Shown: positions 33,533-41,342, counted from the first letter of the stretch. The stretch is 64,000 bases of DNA from Clostridia bacterium (GCA_017577715.1 PKRC01000003.1:1-64000), one strand, 5' to 3'. Notes: generated from the sequence alone by a model not told the origin. Translations and numbers: made by a program.

Positions 33533-33576
33533 GATGAGCAATATTGTTAACGATATAGGTACTGAAGAACTAGCAC
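33533..33576. other. Right attachment site of the cotJC element
   Basis: The element-side arm (33533-33554) begins GATGAGCAAT and ends GTTAACGAT. Then come core ATAGGTAC (33555-33562) and chromosomal cotJC sequence. ATTGCTC (33524-33530) and GAGCAAT (33536-33542) form an additional small inverted repeat at the arm. Confidence 0.88.
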
Positions 33577-33947
33577 ACTTTGAAATAATTGGTGCTATGG
33601 TCTACCAGTTGATGAGAGGGGCTTCACCTGAAGAAATCAAGATGGCTGACGCAGGAACATATTTTGCTGACCATGATAGAGCTGTTTATCCCAGCACAGG
33701 TACTGGCGTGCCTTTCACTGCTGCTTATATTCAGTCTAAGGGTGATCCAATAGCGGACCTTCATGAGGATTTAGCAGCCGAGCAGAAGGCGCGTGCCACA
33801 TATGAAAATCTCATCAAGCTTGCTGATGATCCAGATGTAATTGATCCTTTGCGCTTTCTAAGGGAGAGGGAGATCGTTCATTTCCAGAGATTCGGAGAAG
33901 TGCTACAGAAGGTTCGAGAATACATGGAATCTAAAAAATATTTTTAA
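33555..33947 (+). CDS. cotJC: cotJC, 3' segment (interrupted gene)
   Basis: The last 127 codons of CotJC, from EELAHFEIIGAMV to the stop, preceded by the shared codons for DIGT. They carry the other metal-ligand positions of the Mn-catalase fold: E and H of EELAH, E in HEDLAAEQKA, and H in REREIVHFQRFGE. The frame is intact with no decay, which suggests continuing selection. An ATG at 33531 lies in the element arm without a ribosome-binding site, so independent translation is unlikely. Fused to 25306-25493 it makes a 190-residue protein, the usual CotJC length. Confidence 0.93.
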   Translation: MGTEELAHFEIIGAMVYQLMRGASPEEIKMADAGTYFADHDRAVYPSTGTGVPFTAAYIQSKGDPIADLHEDLAAEQKARATYENLIKLADDPDVIDPLRFLREREIVHFQRFGEVLQKVREYMESKKYF

Positions 33948-33963
33948 GTATAGACTTAAATAT

Positions 33964-33992
33964 TCACAGTTTTTTATACTTTGACATATATT
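33964..33992 (+). promoter_or_regulatory. Sigma-E-like promoter, copy 1
   Basis: TCACAGT (33964-33970), 14-bp spacer, CATATATT (33985-33992). Compare the sigma-E consensus of an ATATT-like -35 and CATACAnT -10. The same sequence and spacing recur in copy 2. Confidence 0.5.
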
Positions 33993-34053
33993 GTTTAATA
34001 AAGACTGGACCGAAAAGTAAAACAAGAAAAGTATCTAAAGGAGGTATGTTTAT

Positions 34054-34248
34054 ATGAGTTTCTTTGGCGGCAGGAGATTAGGCGACGATGACAGCTTGCT
34101 CTTTTTCTTCTTGTTGTTGGTGATCATATTCTGCAATTGCGGGTTGTTCAGAGATTCTGACGAGCTGTTATTCTTCTTCCTGATCCTGGTAGTTTTGTTT
34201 AATGGGGACGGTATCTTTAGAGGAATTAGAGACTCCAAAGAGTGCTAA
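34054..34248 (+). CDS. Small hydrophobic protein, tandem copy 1
   Basis: A 64-residue protein: MSFFGGRRLGDDDSLLFF, a Leu/Phe/Ile-rich segment with CNC, a charged break (RDSDELLFF) and a second hydrophobic segment. It probably forms two membrane-embedded helices. It has a strong ribosome-binding site (AAAGGAGG), its own sigma-E-like promoter and a terminator. It lies directly downstream of cotJC and is duplicated 442 bp later. Spore-related expression is inferred from context; the biochemical role is unknown. Confidence 0.75.
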   Translation: MSFFGGRRLGDDDSLLFFFLLLVIIFCNCGLFRDSDELLFFFLILVVLFNGDGIFRGIRDSKEC

Positions 34249-34263
34249 AACGTTGACTGTGGC

Positions 34264-34303
34264 CAAAAGAGGGAGTACTGCAGTATGCAGGCTCCCTTTG
34301 TTT
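34264..34303 (+). terminator. Terminator of hydrophobic protein copy 1
   Basis: AAAGAGGGAG / GCTCCCTTT hairpin with a TTTG-TTTT tail. Confidence 0.65.
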
Positions 34304-34405
34304 TATTGGGGTAGTACCAAATTTTATGCATGACGGAATCTCGAGTTTTAACATAAAATTTGCCAAATGGTATTTAGTTGTGTTCAAATGTATAAGCTTG
34401 AATAT

Positions 34406-34434
34406 TCACAGTCTTTTATACTTTTACATATATT
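34406..34434 (+). promoter_or_regulatory. Sigma-E-like promoter, copy 2
   Basis: TCACAGT (34406-34412), 14-bp spacer, CATATATT (34427-34434), identical boxes and spacing to copy 1 although the spacer sequence differs. Confidence 0.5.
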
Positions 34435-34495
34435 GTTTAATGAAAGTAGAGCCGGAAGGCAAAATAAGAAAAGCGTCTAAAGGAGGTGTAATTAT

Positions 34496-34696
34496 ATGAG
34501 TTTCTTTGGCGGCAGGAGATTAGGTGATGATGACAACTTGCTCTTTTTCTTCCTGCTCCTTGTGATCATATTCTGCAATTGTGGGTTGTTTAAAGATTCT
34601 GACGAGCTGCTATTCTTCTTCCTGATCCTTGTGTTGTTGTTTAACGGCGATTGCTTATGCCGGGGATTAGGAGGAGTATCGACAAAAGAGAGCTAA
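34496..34696 (+). CDS. Small hydrophobic protein, tandem copy 2
   Basis: A 66-residue paralogue of the protein at 34054. The first ~50 residues are nearly identical (DDDNLL for DDDSLL, LFKDSDE for LFRDSDE); the C-terminus differs (CLCRGLGGVSTKES, with two extra cysteines). It has the same two-helix hydrophobic layout and the same AAAGGAGG ribosome-binding site. It is independently transcribed and terminated. Conservation of the two hydrophobic stretches with a variable tail suggests the helices carry the function. Confidence 0.75.
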   Translation: MSFFGGRRLGDDDNLLFFFLLLVIIFCNCGLFKDSDELLFFFLILVLLFNGDCLCRGLGGVSTKES

Positions 34697-34710
34697 GGAG
34701 TTGATAGGAG

Positions 34711-34754
34711 AAGAAAGGGGGAGTGTTGCAGCAAGCACGCTTCCCCTTTCTTGT
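34711..34754 (+). terminator. Terminator of hydrophobic protein copy 2
   Basis: AAGAAAGGGG (34711-34720) pairs with CCCCTTTCTT (34743-34752). Confidence 0.7.
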
Positions 34755-34841
34755 ATGCATAGGTATTGCCCTTTATCAAGTAAAATTTTCCATAAGTTAA
34801 CAAAGAGTAAATCACGGTAATTCGCAACCGCAGTTAAATTA

Positions 34842-34888
34842 ATAAACAAATTTGTTTATGACAGGTTATCTCAATGTATAATTATAAT
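34842..34888 (+). promoter_or_regulatory. 18-bp palindromic operator and promoter of the SDR gene
   Basis: ATAAACAAATTTGTTTAT (34842-34859) is a perfect palindrome overlapping the probable -35 region. TATAAT occurs at 34877-34882 and again at 34883-34888. The regulator is unknown. Confidence 0.6.
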
Positions 34889-34919
34889 GCATAGATTTTA
34901 TTATAGAGGTGATTTAGTT

Positions 34920-35687
34920 ATGAAATTTAGGGATAAAACTGTCATTGTTACAGGTGGAGCGCAGGGGATAGGCATGGCTATCTCGCTTGCCTTTGCCAAA
35001 GAGGGAGCTAACGTGGTGATAGCCGATATTGACGAGGAGGCAGGAGAGGAACACGTGGCCACCATTCGAGAACAGGGTGGACAGGCCATGTTCATACCCA
35101 CCGATGTATCCAAGGAGGAAGATGTAAAGAATTTGGTTGAGCAGACCGTAAAAGCCTATGGGGGAATACATATTTTGATAAACAATGCGGGTATTGGAAG
35201 CAGCGGGACGCTTTTTACCCGTTCCATGGAGGAATGGGATAGGGTGATAGCGGTCAATTTGCGGGGGCCTTATATGATGGCCAAATACTGTGCACCCGAG
35301 CTCGTAAAGGCAAACCCGGGAGTGATAATCAATATCGCATCTACCAGGGCTCTCATGTCGGAACCCCATACGGAACCTTATTCGGCTTCAAAAGGAGGCA
35401 TTTTAGCCCTTACCCATTCCCTGGCCATTAGCCTGGGGCCAAGGGTGAGGGTTAACGCCATCAGTCCGGGGTGGATTGAGGTATCCCAGTGGCGGAAAAA
35501 ATCTCAGCGCAGGCAGCCCGACCTCAGGCCTCAGGACTTGGCTCAGCATCCTGTGGGGAGGGTGGGCAAGCCGGAGGACATTGCCCACGCTTGTTTGTTC
35601 TTGGCATCGCCGGATGCAGGATTCATCACGGGTACCAATTTAATCATAGATGGCGGCATGACTGTCAAGATGATTTATGAAGAATGA
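34920..35687 (+). CDS. Short-chain dehydrogenase/reductase
   Basis: A 255-residue classical SDR. NAD(P)-binding TGGAQGIG near the N-terminus, NNAG, and the catalytic Ser...Tyr-x-x-x-Lys as IASTRA ... YSASK are all present. ADID after the second strand suggests NAD(H) preference. It ends with the typical FITGTNLIIDGGMT. The substrate cannot be told from sequence; 3-oxoacyl or sugar/polyol dehydrogenases look alike. The ATG at 34920 lies 7 bp after AGAGGTGA. Monocistronic behind an 18-bp palindrome. Confidence 0.9.
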   Translation: MKFRDKTVIVTGGAQGIGMAISLAFAKEGANVVIADIDEEAGEEHVATIREQGGQAMFIPTDVSKEEDVKNLVEQTVKAYGGIHILINNAGIGSSGTLFTRSMEEWDRVIAVNLRGPYMMAKYCAPELVKANPGVIINIASTRALMSEPHTEPYSASKGGILALTHSLAISLGPRVRVNAISPGWIEVSQWRKKSQRRQPDLRPQDLAQHPVGRVGKPEDIAHACLFLASPDAGFITGTNLIIDGGMTVKMIYEE

Positions 35688-35741
35688 GGTAACATAAACC
35701 CGTACCCCGCCTCATAGAATGGAAATAAAGGGGGTATGGGG

Positions 35742-36581
35742 ATGACTTATTCTAGCCGGTATTTGAGGATAGCTGATCCTCTCATGGAGGGCATCGATGT
35801 TCAAAACGTTCAACAGCGCCTTAAGGAATTGGGCTTTTATGAGGGCGATATAACCGGCGTTTACGATAGGGAGACCGCTGAAGCAGTTAGAAGATTTCAG
35901 CAACAAAATGGACTGGTTGCCGATGGCATAGTGGGGCCCGATACCTGGAATGCCATTGGCATAAGTCCGGAATTCTTGGACGTTTTTAACTCCGAGTACA
36001 ATATCATGGTGGACTTAGAGCAAAAGGAGTTGACGCTCAAGCAAGGCGAGCGGTTTATCAAGGTATATCCTGTGGCAGTCGGAAAACCTTCCACTCCTAC
36101 CCCCACCGGTACTTGGAAGATCATCCAAAAAACCGTCAACCCTGGAGGTCCTTTTGGTGCCCGCTGGATGAGGTTGAGCATCCCGTGGGGAGGTTACGGC
36201 ATACACGGCACCGATGAGCCCGAGTCTATAGGGATGGCGGCCAGCCATGGCTGCATAAGGATGTATAATGAGGACGTGATTGAGCTGTACGATATTGTGC
36301 CCCTTGGTACGGTGGTCAATATCGTAGGCGTAACCTTTACTGGGAGGATGCTGTATCTTGGCGTAGAACCGGGTGAGGATGTAAGGAGATTACAGGAAAT
36401 ATTGCGGATTTTGGGCTATTACGATGGGCCTCTGGATGCAGTTTACGATGAGGAGGTCAGGGATGCTGTACTTGAGCTGCAAAGGGAGTATGGGTTGACA
36501 CCCGATGGGGTAGTGGGAGCCAGTACATATGAGATATTGGAGAAGCTAAACGATATACTGCTCAACGATCAGGAACCCTAA
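35742..36581 (+). CDS. L,D-transpeptidase (YkuD) with two peptidoglycan-binding domains
   Basis: 279 residues: an N-terminal PGB-1 domain (VQQRLKELGFYEGDITGVYD), a central YkuD catalytic domain, and a second PGB-1 domain at the C-terminus (RRLQEILRILGYYDGPLDAVYD). The catalytic motif is complete: HGTDEPESIG then SHGCIRMYNEDV, with Cys as nucleophile. The enzyme would make 3-3 cross-links in peptidoglycan. There is no signal peptide or membrane anchor, so it may act on the forespore wall or be released by another route. The ATG at 35742 lies 7 bp after AAAGGGGG. Confidence 0.92.
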   Translation: MTYSSRYLRIADPLMEGIDVQNVQQRLKELGFYEGDITGVYDRETAEAVRRFQQQNGLVADGIVGPDTWNAIGISPEFLDVFNSEYNIMVDLEQKELTLKQGERFIKVYPVAVGKPSTPTPTGTWKIIQKTVNPGGPFGARWMRLSIPWGGYGIHGTDEPESIGMAASHGCIRMYNEDVIELYDIVPLGTVVNIVGVTFTGRMLYLGVEPGEDVRRLQEILRILGYYDGPLDAVYDEEVRDAVLELQREYGLTPDGVVGASTYEILEKLNDILLNDQEP

Positions 36582-36632
36582 CCTTTTGCCTTTGCGTGGC
36601 TGATTTTAAGCCCTATAGATTGCCATGGAGCT

Positions 36633-36660
36633 AAGGAGATGGTATCATCTCCTTTTTGTT
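36633..36660 (+). terminator. Terminator of the L,D-transpeptidase
   Basis: AAGGAGATG / CATCTCCTT stem followed by TTTG-TTTTT. The rest of 36582-36846 shows no gene. Confidence 0.85.
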
Positions 36661-36846
36661 TTTGAGGATTTTAGGCAATCTAAGGATGTCCAGAGAAGAA
36701 TTTCTCAAAAATATGAAGATTGAGAAGATGAGTTGCCAAAAATGTGATAAAATATTCAAAGCGGTTGTGACCTGACATTATGCCACTGATTTGTCAGGGA
36801 CATAGGGTATTCATGAAACTATAAGATGAAGGGGTATAAAAGGTAC

Positions 36847-37641
36847 ATGGGAAGCAATATAGGGGATATGCTAAAGGACAAAAAGTATTTCATACTGGAT
36901 ATGGATGGTACCTTTTACCTGGGGGATAAGCTGCTGGAAGGTTCTCTAGACTTTTTGAAGCATATAGAGAGAACTGGTAAAGGTTACCTCTTCTTTACAA
37001 ATAATTCATCCAAGAATGCGCTGGTATATCAGCAAAAGCTGGCAAAAATGGGGTGTATGGTGGAGCAGTGGAGAATCGTTACATCGGGCATGGTGACAGT
37101 TGAGTACCTAAAGAATCACTATCGGGATTGTAGCGTGTTCTTGCTGGGCACCCCTATGCTGTACGATGAGTTTAGAAACGGTGGCATAAGGCTGGTGCAG
37201 GACAAGCCCGATGTGGTAGTGGTGGGCTTTGATACCACCCTTACATACGATAAGCTGTGTTGCGCCTGCAAATTTATCCGCCAGGGAGCATCGTTTATTG
37301 CTACGCATCTAGATTTGAATTGCCCTACCGAGGATGGGTTCATTCCAGATTGTGGGGCTATTTGCGCTTTTATAACGGCTTCAACAGGGGTCAAGCCTAA
37401 GTATTTGGGTAAGCCCTTTAGGGAAACGTTAGAATATCTGCTAAGATATCTAGGTTGCACTAAAGATGATATCGTTTTTATAGGGGATCGCCTTTACACC
37501 GATATAGCCATAGGGTTTTATCACGGGGTTACCAGCGTTCTAGTTCTTACGGGGGAGACCAAACGGGAGGACCTGGAAAATTCCGATGTTAAGCCTACTT
37601 TGGTGGTTGAACGCCTGGCAGACCTCATCCCATTCATATGA
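36847..37641 (+). CDS. HAD-IIA phosphatase (NagD/4-nitrophenylphosphatase-like)
   Basis: A haloacid-dehalogenase-fold phosphatase of about 264 residues. The motifs are all present: motif I DMDGTFYLG, motif II TNNSS, the Lys of motif III in LGKPFRETLEYLL, and motif IV GDRLYTDIAIG. The cap between them is the C2A type of NagD and phosphoglycolate phosphatases. It probably hydrolyses small sugar or nucleotide phosphates. I favour the ATG at 36847; an in-frame ATG at 36826 has no better ribosome-binding site. Monocistronic. Confidence 0.88.
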   Translation: MGSNIGDMLKDKKYFILDMDGTFYLGDKLLEGSLDFLKHIERTGKGYLFFTNNSSKNALVYQQKLAKMGCMVEQWRIVTSGMVTVEYLKNHYRDCSVFLLGTPMLYDEFRNGGIRLVQDKPDVVVVGFDTTLTYDKLCCACKFIRQGASFIATHLDLNCPTEDGFIPDCGAICAFITASTGVKPKYLGKPFRETLEYLLRYLGCTKDDIVFIGDRLYTDIAIGFYHGVTSVLVLTGETKREDLENSDVKPTLVVERLADLIPFI

Positions 37642-37663
37642 TAATTCATATGATAATAAAAAA

Positions 37664-37692
37664 ATGGACCGCGGTGTTGCGGTCCTTGTGTA
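37664..37692 (+). terminator. Terminator of the HAD gene
   Basis: GGACCGC / GCGGTCC hairpin preceded by an A run and followed by TTGTGT. The following stretch to 38024 (about 330 bp) shows no gene or known riboswitch. Confidence 0.5.
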
Positions 37693-38024
37693 AGGGGTTT
37701 GGGGGTTTTGGGTAACTTTACGCTTATTATCTTAACCAGTTTTTCAAAAATTAAACTCTTTGTTCCGAAAAATTTTTAGAAGCTATAGAACAATTTTTGT
37801 GCCATTGAGTTTTACATATGCTACAATGTTAAAGTGTAGTATATATGATGCCAGGGTGCCTTTACATGCCATTGCCATAGCTACCATACCTGATGAAGAG
37901 ATGAACGGAGAGGGTGGAGCTTGTCGGCAACGAGGTTAGGGAGAAGGCGTGTTCATTAAAACATCTAAGCTGATCGCAGCGTTAAAATAGCTGTATGGCT
38001 AAACTGAAAGAGGAGGGAGATGGC

Positions 38025-39005
38025 GTGAAGGATACCATAAGGCTTGGGATAGTGGGATATGGTAACCTTGGCAGGGGAGTTAGGATGGCAGTTAAGCAAA
38101 ACCCGGATTTTCAGCTGGTGGCTGTGTTTACCCGCAGGTCACCCGAGCAAGTAGATGCTGATGGCGCCAGAGTGGAACATATTTCACGGATGGAGGAGTA
38201 TAAGGGGAAAATCGATGTTATGATCCTGTGCGGAGGTTCTGCTACTGATCTACCCGTTCAGGGACCGGCCGTAGCCCAAATGTTCAATACTGTAGACAGC
38301 TTTGATACCCATGCCAGGATACCCGAATATTTTGCCAAGATGGATGAAGCGGCCAGGAGAGGTGGTAACTTCTGCTTGATTTCTACCGGCTGGGATCCAG
38401 GCCTGTTTTCATTGATGAGAGTGCTGGGGGAGGCCATTCTACCTGAAGGGCGTACCTATACCTTCTGGGGCAAAGGAGTAAGCCAGGGGCATTCGGATGC
38501 CATCAGGAGAGTGCCGGGAGTAAAAAATGCCATTCAATACACCATTCCGGTGGAGGACGCCATTCGCAGGGTACGAAACGGTGAGAATCCTGAGCTTACC
38601 ACTCGAGAAAAGCATGTACGGGTGTGTTATGTGGTTCCGCAAGAGGGCGCCGATCTAAAGCGCATAGAGGAGGAGATAAAGAATATGCCCCATTATTTTG
38701 CCGACTATGATACAACCGTGCATTTTATTTCCGAAGAAGAGTTTAAGGCTAATCATTCTGGTATGCCCCACGGAGGAATGGTCATACGCAGCGGCCGAAC
38801 CGGCCAGGCCACAAAACAAAGGATGGAGTTTAGCCTGGAGCTGGAAAGCAATCCCGAGTTTACTTCCAGCGTGTTGGTGGCCTATGCCAGGGCAGTTTAT
38901 CGCCTTGCAATGGAAGGACAGGTGGGTGCCCGTACTGTATTTGATATACCTATTGCTTATCTTTCGCCAAAAAACGCTGAAGAGCTCAGAAGGGATTACT
39001 TGTAA
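38025..39005 (+). CDS. ddh: meso-Diaminopimelate D-dehydrogenase
   Basis: A 326-residue enzyme, the family's usual length. It makes meso-diaminopimelate in one NADPH-dependent step from tetrahydrodipicolinate, for peptidoglycan and lysine. Rossmann motif GIVGYGNLGRGV, AVFTRRSP for NADPH, and substrate region STGWDPGLFSLMRVL with KGVSQGHSDAIRRVPGV are diagnostic. The GTG at 38025 lies 5 bp after GAGGAGGGAG; the longer frame from 37995 includes that site. It indicates the one-step Ddh branch of lysine synthesis is available. Confidence 0.95.
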   Translation: MKDTIRLGIVGYGNLGRGVRMAVKQNPDFQLVAVFTRRSPEQVDADGARVEHISRMEEYKGKIDVMILCGGSATDLPVQGPAVAQMFNTVDSFDTHARIPEYFAKMDEAARRGGNFCLISTGWDPGLFSLMRVLGEAILPEGRTYTFWGKGVSQGHSDAIRRVPGVKNAIQYTIPVEDAIRRVRNGENPELTTREKHVRVCYVVPQEGADLKRIEEEIKNMPHYFADYDTTVHFISEEEFKANHSGMPHGGMVIRSGRTGQATKQRMEFSLELESNPEFTSSVLVAYARAVYRLAMEGQVGARTVFDIPIAYLSPKNAEELRRDYL

Positions 39006-39034
39006 TCCCATAATACGCTTTACTTGACATTTGC

Positions 39035-39063
39035 TTGACAGATGAAAGAAAGATTGTGATAAT
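39035..39063 (+). promoter_or_regulatory. Promoter of transketolase
   Basis: TTGACA (39035-39040), 17-bp spacer, GATAAT (39058-39063). Confidence 0.7.
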
Positions 39064-39152
39064 TAAAGTATTGAAGCTTGGATATTTTAAAAATCCATCT
39101 TTACACGTGAGGACAGCAAGTTGTATATAAAAGTATGGCTAGGAGGTGTACT

Positions 39153-41144
39153 ATGAACAGGATTGAACAGTTATGTATAAACACAATTCGCGTTTTATCG
39201 GCTGAGGCAATTGAGAAGGCCAAATCTGGACATCCTGGTATGCCTTTGGGAGCAGCGCCCATGGCTTATACGTTGTGGGCCAGGCACATGAAGCATAACC
39301 CTTGTAATCCCAAATGGGTAAACAGGGATAGGTTTGTGTTGTCGGCTGGTCATGCTTCCATGCTCATCTATTCGCTGCTTCACCTCTTTGGGTACGGCCT
39401 TACAATTGAGGATATAAAGAGCTTCAGGCAGTTTGGAAGCAAGACTCCAGGGCATCCGGAGTACGGTCATACTCCCGGGGTGGAGACCACCACTGGTCCA
39501 CTGGGCCAAGGATTTGCTAATGCTGTAGGTATGGCTTTGGCTGAGGCTTATCTTGCCGCCAAGTTCAACCGTCCAGGGTACAACGTGGTGGACCACTATA
39601 CATACGTCATAGCCGGCGATGGCTGTATGATGGAAGGTATAAGCTATGAAGCCGCTTCGCTGGCAGGTACCCTGGGACTGGGTAAGCTTATTGTGCTCTA
39701 CGATTCCAACTCCATATCCATAGAGGGACCAACCGACATCGCTTTCAGGGAGGACGTGGGCAAGCGTTTTGAGGCCCAAGGTTGGCAGGTTCTGAAAGTT
39801 GAGGACGGGAACGACATAGAGGCCATTGACAAGGCCATTGCCCAGGCAAAGGCGGAGACTACAAAGCCTTCTCTTATCATAGTCAAGACGCAAATTGCAT
39901 ATGGTTGCCCTGCCAAGCAGGGTAGCGCGTCTGCTCATGGGGAGCCATTGGGAGAGGAAAATATCCGACAGATGAAGGAATATTTGGGTTGGCCCAGCGA
40001 GGAGCCCTTCTACGTACCTCCGGAAGTGAGAGAGCACATGAATACCTTGATTGAGAAAGGGAAAAAGGCTGAACATGAATGGAATGCTCTGTGGGAGGCT
40101 TACTCGAAAGAGTATCCCGAGCTGGCAAGGGAATGGGAGATATGGCACAGCGATACCTTGCCGGTGGATTTGCTAGAGGATGATGAGTTCTGGAAGTTTG
40201 AGAAAAAGACAGCTACACGCAACGCTTCTGGAGAGGTCATAAACCGCCTGGCAAAGGTGATACCTAACCTCATAGGCGGCTCGGCAGATCTGGCTCCCTC
40301 CAACAAGACCATCATGAAGGGGCGCGGGGATTTCTCCGCGGAGGACCGTACCGGCTCCAACCTCCATTTTGGCGTTCGTGAACATGCCATGGCTGCCATT
40401 GCTAATGGAATGGCGTTGCATGGCGGCCTAAGGGTGTATGTGGCAACCTTCTTCGTATTTAGCGATTATATGAAGGCTGCCATGAGGCTGTCTGCCATGA
40501 TGGGGTTGCCTGTCATCTACGTGCTTACCCATGACAGCATCGGAGTAGGGGAAGATGGGCCCACCCATCAGCCGGTAGAACATTTGGCTGCACTGAGGAG
40601 TATGCCCAATATGACCGTTTTCCGTCCGGCCGATGCTAAGGAGACGGCTGCCGGATGGTATGTGGCTCTCACCAACAGGACGGGGCCGACAGCCCTTGTG
40701 CTGACGCGTCAAGATGTGCCATTGTATCAGGAAACCAGCAAAGAAGCGTTGAAAGGCGCTTATATCCTCTTGGATTCCGAAAAAGATACCCCCGACATCA
40801 TACTCATCGCATCGGGTTCGGAAGTGCAGCTTGTATATGAGGCCCATAAGGTCCTTAAGGAAAAAGGCATTGATGCCCGGGTGGTGAGCATGCCGTCGTG
40901 GGAGCTGTTTGAAAAACAACCCGAAGAATACAAGCAGAAGGTGCTTCCCGATGCTGTGAAGGTCAGGCTGGCTGTTGAAGCCGGATCTTCCCTGGGGTGG
41001 CATCGGTATGTTGGATGGCAAGGCGATGTAATTGCTCTGGATAGGTTTGGAGCATCTGGAAAGGCAGACGTGCTGTTTAGAGAGTTTGGGTTTACGGTAG
41101 ACAGAGTCGTTGAACGGGCTTTAGAGCTGCTCAAAAAGGTCTAA
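39153..41144 (+). CDS. tkt: Transketolase
   Basis: A 663-residue full-length thiamine-diphosphate enzyme of the non-oxidative pentose phosphate pathway. ThDP-binding GDGCMMEGISYEAASLAG in domain 1, SAGHASMLIYSLLHLFGY, TGPLGQG, the pyrimidine-domain HDSIGVGEDGPTHQPVEHLAALRSMPN, and GVREHAM with the activating Glu are all present. It links pentose degradation (see the arabinose genes) with glycolysis. The ATG at 39153 lies 5 bp after AGGAGGTG; the longer frame from 39135 reads through that site. Monocistronic with its own promoter and terminator. Confidence 0.97.
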   Translation: MNRIEQLCINTIRVLSAEAIEKAKSGHPGMPLGAAPMAYTLWARHMKHNPCNPKWVNRDRFVLSAGHASMLIYSLLHLFGYGLTIEDIKSFRQFGSKTPGHPEYGHTPGVETTTGPLGQGFANAVGMALAEAYLAAKFNRPGYNVVDHYTYVIAGDGCMMEGISYEAASLAGTLGLGKLIVLYDSNSISIEGPTDIAFREDVGKRFEAQGWQVLKVEDGNDIEAIDKAIAQAKAETTKPSLIIVKTQIAYGCPAKQGSASAHGEPLGEENIRQMKEYLGWPSEEPFYVPPEVREHMNTLIEKGKKAEHEWNALWEAYSKEYPELAREWEIWHSDTLPVDLLEDDEFWKFEKKTATRNASGEVINRLAKVIPNLIGGSADLAPSNKTIMKGRGDFSAEDRTGSNLHFGVREHAMAAIANGMALHGGLRVYVATFFVFSDYMKAAMRLSAMMGLPVIYVLTHDSIGVGEDGPTHQPVEHLAALRSMPNMTVFRPADAKETAAGWYVALTNRTGPTALVLTRQDVPLYQETSKEALKGAYILLDSEKDTPDIILIASGSEVQLVYEAHKVLKEKGIDARVVSMPSWELFEKQPEEYKQKVLPDAVKVRLAVEAGSSLGWHRYVGWQGDVIALDRFGASGKADVLFREFGFTVDRVVERALELLKKV

Positions 41145-41218
41145 TTGACTGAAAAGGAGTGGTATGTAACGGTATTTTGACTGCATATAAAATACTCTCA
41201 GGAAAGCTTGGAGAATGA

Positions 41219-41255
41219 AAAGGAGCCGAGTTTGTCGGCTCCTTTGGCTTTTTTA
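41219..41255 (+). terminator. Terminator of transketolase
   Basis: AAAGGAGCCGA / TCGGCTCCTTT hairpin followed by GGCTTTTTT. Confidence 0.85.
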
Positions 41256-41342
41256 ATGGCTGTCACAGGGAGCTATGATGCTAAAGGCGGTACAAATTTT
41301 TTTACTGCTCCCTCTGATTTTTCTATAGGTACATCCGGCAAT

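Larger units (their letters stand above)
25486..33562. mobile_element. 8.07-kb intervening element splitting cotJC
   Basis: The element is bounded by identical 8-bp cores ATAGGTAC (25486-25493 and 33555-33562), which sit in a 14-bp near-identity (AACGA[C/T] precedes both). Excision removes 8,069 bp and fuses cotJC in frame. The cargo is a manganese riboswitch with a UPF0016 transporter gene, a 75-residue protein, a large serine recombinase, a broken araA with a ribulokinase-like gene, and a MATE transporter gene. No capsid, portal, terminase or replication genes are present, so it is not an intact prophage. It parallels skin-type elements of other sporulation genes; regulated excision is inferred, not shown. 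Confidence 0.88.
33952..34696 (+). repeat. Tandem segmental duplication
   Basis: About 33952-34248 and 34394-34696 are homologous throughout: promoter (TATTCACAGT...), untranslated leader, ribosome-binding site and coding region. They diverge at scattered positions and at the C-terminal codons, so this is an old duplication of a whole transcription unit. Confidence 0.85.

Noticed and set aside
25486..33562. Intein or self-splicing intron as explanation of split cotJC
   Set aside because: The frame stops seven codons after the junction, no splicing-domain motifs or intron-encoded reverse transcriptase are present, and the size and att sites fit DNA excision instead.
25486..33562. Complete prophage in cotJC
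   Set aside because: No capsid, tail, terminase, portal or replication genes are found; only a recombinase and metabolic cargo.
37693..38024. Lysine riboswitch upstream of ddh
   Set aside because: No conserved lysine-aptamer sequences or terminator/antiterminator structure could be recognised.
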